From the NCBI RefSeq assembly GCF_000003195.3, contig NC_012870.2:5510501-5574500 (forward strand): 64,000 nucleotides of DNA, in the 5' to 3' direction. The position numbers and the translations under genes are program-made. The stretch is from Sorghum bicolor (Eukaryota > Streptophyta > Magnoliopsida > Poales > Poaceae). The notes under the pieces were generated by a model that saw only the letters and a list, made by a program, of their open reading frames with translations, searched no databases and was not told the DNA's origin. Of the stretch, positions 55,617 to 64,000 are shown piece after piece. Position 1 is the first letter of the stretch. Each line of letters starts with the position of its first letter.

Positions 55617-57203
55617 TGAAAGGATCTAATTGGCCTAGAGGGGGGTGAATAGGCGTATCTTAAAAACCTAAAACTCAAAAGCTCAAGTTGCGGAAGTTAA
55701 ATGCCTGCCGGTACTACCGACAGTTTGGGCCGGTACTACCGATGTAAGACAGCCAGTACTACCGACGCAACTGTTGGTACTACCGACGCCCTATGAGAGC
55801 TACGAAATCAGAGTAGATTGAGTTTTGATTTTAGATCTGAGAGTTACCCCACTCTCCTAGATGTAGTAGAGGATGATGTTGAAGTTCCCTTGGCTCGGTT
55901 CTTCTCCAAAACGTAGATCGGCCCTTGTTCACCTATGAAAGGGAGTAGAGAGGAAGAACACGAAGAACACAAGAACAAGGGTAGTCGATGCTACCTCCAC
56001 AGCAAGACAAAATATTTTTTCCGAGGTTCGGCAATCCCCACGAAGGAGTTCCTACGTCCCCGTTGTTGAGGTGACCACGAAGGTCTGACCACTTAGGTCT
56101 CCTCCCTCAAGCAACCACACAGGTTAGCTCAAGATTTCCACTAAGAATCAAAGGGTTATACAAACACTTCGGGGTGCCCTCACAAATGAATCAACACGGG
56201 CAACCACGAAGAACGCCTAGCCGGCTAGGGTTCCAAGAACCCAAGAGTAACAAATGCAAACCAAACCGGCAATACGAAGAAACCAAGTGCTCAAGTCACA
56301 AATCAAAGCTCCCAACTCTCTAATCTCACTTCTCTAGCTCGAATCTCTCAAGGAGTGAAGTCTAGGAGCAAAGAGGGAGAGAGAGTGGGTGAGTCAAAGC
56401 TTGGAGACTATTTTCTCAGATCTAGAGTTGAAGGAATGGGAGAGCTAACGGTTAGAAATGAGGGAAGAGCTATTTATACATAGGTCCTGAACAACTGTCG
56501 GTACTACCGGGGCAACCACCGGTACCACCGGCTACCTCAGATCTTACGGTAAGAAGTCTCTAGGATTTGCGAGAAATAAGCCTACCGGTACCACCAGGCT
56601 TTTGTCGGTACTACCGACCATTGCCGGTACCACCGGTGGAAGGCCGGTACCACCGGCAGTTCAAATCTCCGCAACCAAAGTCAGCGCAGATTTGGCCTGC
56701 CGGTACTATCGGCGTTTCACTCCGGTACTACTGGTGTTGGCCGGTACCACCGGCCCGAGCCCGGTACTACCGGTAGTTCATTTTCTCGCAAAACTCAGGA
56801 GAAGGGCTGGCACTGCCGGTACCACCGGCCCTGAGGGTTGGTACTACCGGGTCACCCTGGCAGAGAAGAAAATTTCCTAGTGCTTCGTGCGTGCAAGTGT
56901 GTCTCTCAAGCGCAAGAGCTAAGTTGACCTGAGCACTCTTATCCTCATCTTACCAACTCAATTTGCATCCCTCTTGATAGTACGGCGTTTCCTATAACTC
57001 AAGCAAAGAATAAAAACTTTGTAGCCACTTGAGTCGAAACACCGTTCATCCATTGGAAATTTAGGGGTGCTATAATTCACCGAATGTTTTCGTTCAATTC
57101 CATCAATGGACTAACACCTGTAGATTATGCTCGATAAACATGTTAGTCCCTAATTTGATTGTCATTAATTATCAAAACCCACACCGGGGCGAATGCACTT
57201 ACA
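55617..57203 (-). mobile_element. Solo LTR (1587 bases), related to the LTR at 40400-42340
   Basis: It starts TGAAAGGATC and ends CACTTACA, flanked by the exact 5-base duplication GAAGT (55612-55616 and 57204-57208). The left end GGCCTAGAGGGGGGTGAATA is the reverse complement of the terminal region of the plus-strand LTR (TATTCACCCCCCCTCTAGCC), so this one lies on the minus strand. On that strand a TATA box (ATGTATAAATAGC) lies at about 56475, with a motif array just upstream of it. Confidence 0.9.
56495..56850. repeat. Array of CCGGTACTACCG/CCGGTACCACCGG motifs in the LTR U3
   Basis: Roughly twenty copies of GGTAC(T/C)ACCGG-type strings and their reverse complements, many self-complementary, are spread over about 350 bases. 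A smaller cluster lies at 55710-55790. The main array ends some 20 bases upstream (minus-strand sense) of the LTR TATA box. Confidence 0.85.
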
Positions 57204-57499
57204 GAAGTACTATATAAATTTTTTGGCAAAAAGGTGTCTATTCTACGTTTTGAATTTAGGCCGAAAGAGCCTCAAGAGGCCCCCGTGAGGGCAATAAATT
57301 ATGTATTTTAGATGAAACTAACACAACCTTGATTTTATTGTTGCATTCCATCATTACGAAGTAGTTGGCTTTCGTATTTTGCATTTTATGGGAACTAAAC
57401 ACCCCTACTATGTTTGTAGTAGTATATTTTCTATATTTATGTAATCGGGACATATTTAGGCCATCCGGTCTTCTAGTTGAATGCTCTTTAAAAAAAACT

Positions 57500-58570
57500 T
57501 TGTGCTCGCCAATAAGCTCTTCAGAGCACTCCCAATGCAGAAACTATTGTGGTTTCTATAGACATTAATTACAGTGTCACCTAAGGGTACTCCCAATGCT
57601 AAGCTCTTCAGAGCACTCTCAATGCAGAAACTATTGTGGTTTCTATAGACATTAATTGCAGTGCCACCTAAGGATACTCCCAATGCTAGAAACTACATGT
57701 AGTTTCTATACATATTAATTTCTATAGACACTATGTATAGAAACTATGCTTCCAATGGATAGTTTCTATACATTAATTTGTTATCCAATCATATTTATTC
57801 TCTCTCCATTCTCAACCAATTATATCACTTTATGTCTTGGATTTCGCGTAGACATGATTTCTAAGTTAGACCCAGTTTCTATGATTTTTGCTCTCTCTCT
57901 TCAATAACTACCTTGCCACATCAGCAAAATGCTTAGGTGGCACCATAATTAATGTCTATAGAAACTATGGTGGTTTATGCATTGGGAGTGCCCTAAGCAT
58001 TTTGCTGATGTGGCAATGTAGTTATTGAAAAGAGAGTAAAAATCATAGAAACTAGGTCTAAATTAGAAACCATGTCTACACAAAATAGACATGAAGTGAT
58101 ATGATTGATTAAGAATGGAGAGAGAATGAATGTGATTGGATATAAAAATATTCTATAGAAACTATCCGTTGGGACCATAGTTTTTATATATAGTGTCTAT
58201 AGAAATTAATGGGTATAGAAACTATATGTAGTTTTTAGCATTGGGAGTGCCCTCATTGTGTGAAACCTTGCCCAGTCCCAGTTTCTCACTGAATAATACC
58301 CCCGCAATATGTCCTTGATGAATTAATGCCTTGTTTAGCAGGGACAATCGACACCTGGCCACCATAGGAGCTAGAGAAAATCACATTTAAAACAACTTTA
58401 CTAATCGCTACTTGTGCTCACCAAATAAGATCTTCATTGCATGAGACCATGCCTAGACTTTTAGTTTTCACCGAGTAATGCCCCACACCCACGACATGTC
58501 CCCAATGAACGTATGCCCTTGTTTGGCAGTGAGAATCGACACTCAGCTTCATCTATTCATCTAGAAGAGT
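57500..58570. repeat. Degenerate tandem repeat of about 170-180 bases, first unit split by a MITE complex
   Basis: Unit 1 (57500-57523 plus 58253 to about 58400) and unit 2 (about 58408-58570) share TTGTGCTC(G/A)CCAA, ATAAG(C/A)TCTTCATTG, CCTTG(C)CCAG/CCATGCCTAG, TTGTTTAGCAG/TTGTTTGGCAG and AATCGACAC strings. The first unit is interrupted exactly after TCTTCA by the MITE complex at 57524-58252. Confidence 0.65.
57524..58252. mobile_element. Composite MITE forming a long inverted repeat
   Basis: The ends GAGCACTCCCAATGC and GCATTGGGAGTGCCC are flanked by TCA (57521-57523 and 58253-58255). Inside, two element copies lie in inverted orientation: arms at about 57691-57945 and 58006-58250 pair over some 240 bases around a short spacer. 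The left end additionally carries an 80-base tandem duplication (AGCTCTTCAGAGCACT... twice, 57515 and 57600). Confidence 0.8.
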
Positions 58571-60621
58571 AGAGATGTTAAAAATAAAGTCTCTAACGAC
58601 CCTACAAAATAGGGCCTAAACCAGCTAGGCAGCTAAGTACTATGGTGATGTGGGTTCACGAGAGATCCTCCAAACAAGGGTCTGTTTTGAGATCTGCTCT
58701 CTACTCCAGTAACTTCTCTAAACATGTCTCTCTTTTTAAATGGTTGTGCAATAATTTGAACATCTACAAAATTAGTGAATATGTCCTATTCTTTTCACAA
58801 AGTTTACTAGGCATAATCCAAAGGATAAAGTATATTTTTCAACCTCCAATTTACAGCATAGGCCGATTTCCAATCTTGATCGAACAATGAAACCAGGCAA
58901 CACACATTCTCCAATTATTGAAGTTGACAAATTTAGTCATCCGGTTGGCTTCAAAAGTGGTTATTATTTTATAATAAATAACAAAGACCTGATTTGATTT
59001 CTAGAAATTTATAATTAATTTATTTTAAATCATAGAAATATGAAACTAGTTTCATTTTTCATCTAAAAATATCATCTACCTGTCCGTGCTCTATATGGAG
59101 TTATTTATATCTTACTTAAATAGATAATAAGTACAACTACAAGCAATAAAGCAATAAGTACATAAATAAACCAATTTTAAATACCTATATAATTTTTATT
59201 TAAAAATAATTAATTATGAATTGGCACTAGTTTCAAAACAAACTAATTCTAAATACCTATATATTTTCTAATTTTTTAAAAAATAAGTAAAGCAACAACT
59301 AGAGAACATTTTTAGAAAAAAAGTTGGTACTACTATCATATTTTCTTGATTTAATAAATTATTATGAATTTTTAAATGGTAAATCAGTTTTTTTACTATT
59401 TTTTTACAAAACAGAAAAGAACTTTGAAAACCCAACATGGGACCAAATTTGTCCGATATTGATAATTAGAGGGTGTCTGTTACACATTTCATTTCACAAT
59501 TTAAAAGGCTGAAAATTTGGCTACTGCATAAGTTTGAGGGTGAAAAATGTATTTTACCCTAATCCAAATTGTATCAAGGCATCAGTTCTGTCCTAACCAA
59601 ACAGATTGTAAATTACATCAATTTTTTAGATAAACTAAACAAAATTGAATCATTGCATCATATGATAGCTCAATTTAATAAAGGCGAAATATTTCATCTG
59701 TGTGATTAAATCAATTTCTTGCTGGCAAAATCACTTGAGCTTGGTGCCCGCAGGAATTAAGCACAGCCGCCACTCCGCCAGGAACCAGGATGGAATCTAC
59801 TTGTTGCAATGTCGTTAATTTTGCTCTGTGTTTCTGTTTGGTTGAGTAATCAGAGAGGAGGGGAACGGATGTGCATGCCATTTGTTTCGTCAGGGACACG
59901 GCCGGCGACGGCGAGTCAGTGAGCGAGCACGACTGGCCACCAACAACAGCGTGGATGGGTGATCTCTGGGACGCTTCTGTTCGATCCACCCTATCCTCTG
60001 AAGACGAACAGGGGTCGTAGAGCCCAGAGCTCGAGCTGCGGTCGGGTCGGAAGGTCCGGCGCAGGCAGCCAGGCACCTTGTCGTCACGGGCGGCCCGGCG
60101 CGCGCACCGCCGCACGTGCTTGTCCGCGCGCTCCTCTCCCCGTCCGCGACGACAGCTCCAGTCTGCTGGTCCTCCCCTGCGCCAACTAATTAATACGTAG
60201 TACTCCGCCACAAACCACTTACCACATCGCCCGCCCGTCCCCGTCGCGCTACAGTCCTCCGCTCGGCCCGTGCGCGCCCACGGAGACGGACGGAGCTAGA
60301 CGAAGCGAAGCGCCGGAAAAACGCGCGCCACCCGTGCCCCCGGGCGCTGCGCATCGTACACACGCGAGCGCGCGAACTGGAGCTGGCTGGCCAGGGTTGC
60401 GTACGTGTGGTCCTCTTTTCTTATCTCTTCCCCCGGGGCTCCCGCCTTTCCCACTCACCATACAAAACCAACCATCACGTACAGCAACAGCTAGCCATGT
60501 CTTTTGGAGATCACACACTCACGACACTGCCGCTGGTGGTACGGTAGAATATGGTGAACTTGCTAGTAGCTTTATTTGCTTGCCGGCCCGAGCACATCAG
60601 TTGGCTAGCTAGCATAGCAAG
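58571..60621. other. Spacer: AT-rich DNA, then GC-rich promoter region of the LCM gene
   Basis: 58571 to about 59700 is AT-rich with no supported gene. 59700-60621 is GC-rich and includes the upstream region of the methyltransferase gene. A minus-strand open frame at 59711-60211 has no recognisable domain and is not called. Confidence 0.45.
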
Positions 60622-60631
60622 CATATATAGC
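60622..60631 (+). promoter_or_regulatory. TATA box of the LCM-type methyltransferase gene
   Basis: CATATATAG lies about 90 bases upstream of the first ATG and about 30 bases before a plausible transcription start near 60655. It is the only TATA-like string in this GC-rich interval. Confidence 0.5.
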
Positions 60632-60713
60632 TAGCGAGCTGCTACACATTGTGTGGCCGCGCGAGCGCGCTCTCGGTGCCTGCCGGTGTGGAGAGCCCCC
60701 TAGCTAGTAGCTA

Positions 60714-62960
60714 GTGCTGCTGGCCATGTCGTCGTCGTCGAAGCAGGGGAAAGAGGACGAAGAGGTGGAGGTGCCGTGCATGAATGGCGACGTGGGGAGG
60801 GACGACGTCGACAACGACGGCGGAGTCGGAGAAGGAGAGGGCGAGTTTGCGGCGGCGATGGCGCAGCTGGCGCCGGAGGGCGTGCGGGCGCTGCACGCGC
60901 GGGTGGAGGCGGAGTGGGGGCCCGTGCTGCAGAGCGCGTGCCAGACGGCGGCGGCGCGGGCGCTGTGGGGCCGCGCGGTGCGCGACCCGGCGGCCGGGGT
61001 GCTGGCCGGGGAGCGCTACCTCAGGGGCCTGCACGACAAGATGCGGCGCGACGAGCGCGCCGGAGCCAGGGAGGTGCACGGCGTCATGATCGCCGTCAGG
61101 ACGCTCTGGTTCGACGCCCGCGTCGAGGCCGCCGTCGCCGCGCTCGGCGGCGACCCGCAGGTCGTGATCCTCGGTGCAGGTTAGTATACACTACCCTCTC
61201 TGTCCTGCATGATGCCGTGTGGTACGGTGCAGGTCATGCTGCGCATGCGCAGCGCCGATCTTTGCATGCATGCCGTACGTGCATGATCGACGCATCACGC
61301 ATGATACTCGACGCATTCTTTTTTCTTTTTAGCTTAGTATTATCGATGCACATGGATGATGAATGAATGAAGAACACTTAAGTATCAAAATGACAAAAGA
61401 TCCACTGTGTTTCGCGAATCACGAGTGTGTGAGATTTTGTTTGACACAGCTTGACTAAAATCACAATGGGGAGTTTTTTCTTCGAAACATACTATAGATG
61501 TAGGCGCGCACCATCCTTATACGTAGATCGATGCTTTTGAGACACGCTTGGCCAGTTGGCCGGCGGCAGCCATTGACATTGATGACGTCACCGCAGCCAC
61601 CTTACTGTTGAGGATCACATTTAACATCACACTGAATGAATAAATATAAATATATATTAGCCATAAATGAGAGAACTACACGCCTACACCTAGTTTGCTA
61701 GTTAGCCACAAAAAATATATCTGTAAATAACTTGGCTGGTCATCATCCACGCTGTCCATTTTATCTGTGGCGACAAACCTAAGCGGCCATTGTTGGACAA
61801 GAAAAAAAGATTATGTGTACAGACGAGGCGATCGTCCCGTGTGTGAGATGGAAAAGGAAGCAATTGTGGCTCGGAATGAAGACACCTGGCCACATTACAG
61901 CAAGAAGAAGAAAGCTATCCTAGCGCTGCCCATTTTGACGGAAGCATGTCTAGTAATGGTACAGCTGCACATCAACATTCTTTCAGAAAAAAAAGAGCAC
62001 ATCAACATCAACGCACTGATATTTGTGTCCTTGATGATACTGGTGTCTTATGTTAGATCCCTTCAGCCGGTCTAATCCGGTTGGCAGTTAGCAAGATGCG
62101 GACCAGGAAACTTTTGGCCTGTACCCTACAACTACAAGAAAAACTTTTGGCTTGCAGCTAAGGGTGCCAACACTAGTACATACAACAGACTAATTTCAGC
62201 TTCATATGGACTTGATAATGCTGTGAGATAAATAGTATCAGATCCTATAACCTGTGGTGTCTTCTCTGCAATTGAATGAAACAGGTACTCTCTATCTCTC
62301 TCTTTTTCAGGGATGGATGCAAGAGCCTATCGGCTGAGCTGCCTAAAGGAATGCACGGTATTTGAACTTGATTTCCCGGAGCTCCTAGAAATGAAATCTG
62401 ATCTTCTGCACGAAGCAATGAGTTCTGCAAATCACCAGAAACTCACCGTGATGGCAAAATCATTGATTAGGGTTCCTGCCAACATACAAGATGGAGACTG
62501 GATAACAAAGCTGCAGAGCTGTGGGTATGTTCCTGAAAGGAACACCATATGGGTGCTTGAAGGCATCATCTATTACCTTCACCATGCAGATGCAATGCAA
62601 GTCCTCGAAAACATTGCATCTAGCCGTTCCTCAGCCAGCACAGTGCTCCTGGCTGATTTCATGAACAAGAACGCAACGTTGCTCTCTCCGACGATGTACC
62701 ATTTCTACCATGACAGCCCTGACCTTTTGCTGCCTTCTATTGGATTCTCCCAGGTAACACTGACACAAATTGGAGACCCGGAAGCACATTTTGGGTTGCT
62801 AAGTCACCCAGAGAACCTATTTGATAAACTGAGGAAACTGCCCAGATCAATGGAAAAGAATCCAGAGGACGGGACGCCATGCTGCAGACTCTATTTTGTG
62901 GAAGCCTCTGCCTCACCAGATGACCAGATCATGTGTCCACTGGATCATTACTTGGAATAG
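60714..62960 (+). CDS. Leucine-carboxyl-methyltransferase-like SAM methyltransferase, about 371 aa
   Basis: Two exons, 60714-61179 and 62311-62960, join in phase across a 1131-base intron (donor GCAG/GTTAGT, acceptor TTTTTCAG). The junction restores the SAM-binding motif VVILGAGMDARAYRL. Further matches to the LCM/TIGR00027 family are FELDFPELLEMKSDLL, WVLEGIIYYL and TVLLADFMN. Eukaryotic LCMT1 methylates the PP2A C-terminus, but this branch resembles bacterial and plant O-methyltransferases of unknown substrate, so no substrate is claimed. Two nearby starts are possible: 60714 (MLLAMSSSSKQ) or 60726 (MSSSSKQ, 367 aa); the latter has the better-looking context. Exon 1 is very GC-rich, exon 2 is not, a common gradient in grass genes. 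Confidence 0.9.
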
Positions 62961-63667
62961 TTGAATTACCTCTTTCTTTTCATCTGATACCGTGTGCTGT
63001 GCAGAATTCATTAGCATTCAAACCCTGATATGATTTTTGTACAATATTTTTTATCTGAGATAATACATCAAATCTTGTCATGAAAAATATATTATTAAGA
63101 TTTTGCCTACTCTACACACATTTATTTCAACTTCAAGAAATTACATTTTATCCCAAACCATCAATGCATACTTATTGATATATAATTAAATTATGGCACA
63201 TAAAGACCAAAATGAAAGCAATTACTCCATTATATTTGAGTCCCGTGTAATCTAATGGATGGCAGGATTTAGAGAACTAGAAGCCTAAGGTATTGATACA
63301 TAAATAGAACAAATTTATAATGTTCATAAACAAGATGATAAGTTGTGGAGAACAACAGAAGAGCCTTGAAAGTAGTAGCTAAAAACAAAATTTGGTATAG
63401 AGACTGCTAGGACAGCTACCACGCTTTGAACAGCTATCCTTATAAGTTATAAGTTCTGGTAACTTAACTCTAGTTTTGGTTTACAGGCAAGCACTCTTGT
63501 ACCATAAATATCATACATCAGATCAAATGAACAAAGTATTTGGAAAACAGAAGTCCCTAATGAGCAAAGGCAAATGAAACCTTAACTCAAAGATATAAGG
63601 AAAATAAAAACAATAAGTCAGTTCGAAAACCTTGAATAAAAGTGGTCCGACCTGGCAAAAAAAAGGT
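62961..63667. other. Spacer between the LCM-type gene and the right-edge exon
   Basis: AT-rich; presumably contains the 3' UTRs of the two converging genes. No other feature seen. Confidence 0.4.
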
Positions 63668-63752
63668 CTAAACACCTAAACAATCTTTAACACTCTGTTC
63701 AAATTTGTCGAGGGCAGAGATAGTGCTGAGCAAGCCATCATTCATCTTCTCT
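63668..63752 (-). CDS. Possible terminal exon of a gene extending beyond the right edge
   Basis: On the minus strand a good acceptor (TGTCCTGCAG) at 63753 is followed by 27 codons reading EKMNDGLLSTISALDKFEQS, then VKDCLGV and a stop. The text looks protein-like and ends in an AT-rich 3' region, but the upstream exons must lie beyond 64000 or within unclear DNA at 63760-64000. Family not recognised. Confidence 0.35.
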
Positions 63753-64000
63753 CTGCAGGACAATGAAATTGATCAATGCCAGCATTTACTAAACTCAAAT
63801 GCTTTGAAACAATATCATAGAAATCATGGTTTCTTCGTACAAAGTATTCAAAATAAAAGTTGTACAAATCCATTCATTTTAGAAGACATTCCAGACTGGG
63901 AGGTCTGACAATATTGCAGCATTTTGTTGCTAGTACAGTAGCACTCTCCTATGATAGTTATAAACAAAAATCCTATGGTGAGATGATGATATAAGATATA

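Noticed and set aside
56567..56880. Tyr/Arg/Pro-rich plus-strand ORFs
   Set aside because: Generated by the CCGGTACTACCGG array in the solo LTR; not coding.
59711..60211. 166-codon minus-strand open frame upstream of the LCM gene
   Set aside because: No recognisable domain, biased composition, and located in the GC-rich promoter region.
60711..61366. Alternative frames across the LCM-gene first exon
   Set aside because: Arg-rich shadows; only the frame joining to GAGMDARAYR across the intron is coherent.

Overview
The window is plant nuclear DNA, from a grass. Protein-coding genes are split by GT-AG introns, GC-rich first exons sit in AT-rich intergenic DNA, and short inverted-repeat transposons (MITEs) of Stowaway and Tourist/Harbinger type are scattered throughout. 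A MITE family with ends reading GGCCTTGTTTAG points, as an inference, to an Andropogoneae grass, most likely Sorghum or a close relative. I ran no database search. Exon limits were read by eye from splice sites and reading-frame continuity and may be off by a base or two.

Layout: 1-11898 (-) the 5' part of THO2 (mRNA export; the gene runs off the left edge). 11.9-16.3 kb: transposon remnants and unidentified GC-rich coding-like DNA. 16338-19902 (-): an IAKLMGL/DUF4378 protein. 21739-24292 (-): an At1g01500-like tail-anchored protein. 26736-28811 (-): AE7-like MIP18/DUF59 protein, head to head with 29057-31528 (+), an intronless DYW-type PPR protein. 31.5-35.4 kb: a decayed LINE, then a SEC23 pseudogene cut by two MITEs. 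36661-37243 (-): DPM3. 38.9-43.7 kb: a duplicated copy of the DPM3 leader, then a Mutator-like element carrying gene fragments and itself holding a solo LTR. 44609-49401 (-): TYW1 (wybutosine synthesis). 50719-54396 (-): a PMT28-type putative methyltransferase. 55617-57203: a second solo LTR on the minus strand. 57.5-58.6 kb: a MITE inverted repeat inside a tandem repeat. 60714-62960 (+): a two-exon LCM-type methyltransferase. A possible terminal exon of another minus-strand gene lies at the right edge.

The genes are unrelated housekeeping genes (mRNA export, Fe-S assembly, tRNA modification, dolichol-phosphate-mannose synthesis, organelle RNA editing, Golgi methyltransferase) and form no pathway cluster. 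No new multigene system is evident. The most unusual features are in the mobile DNA: two related solo LTRs with different short motif arrays placed just upstream of the LTR TATA box, a gene-fragment-carrying Mutator-like element with a nested solo LTR, a Stowaway-ended element with tRNA-like pol III boxes, a pseudogene whose two MITE insertions can be undone exactly, and a tandem duplication that copied a splice donor in TYW1.
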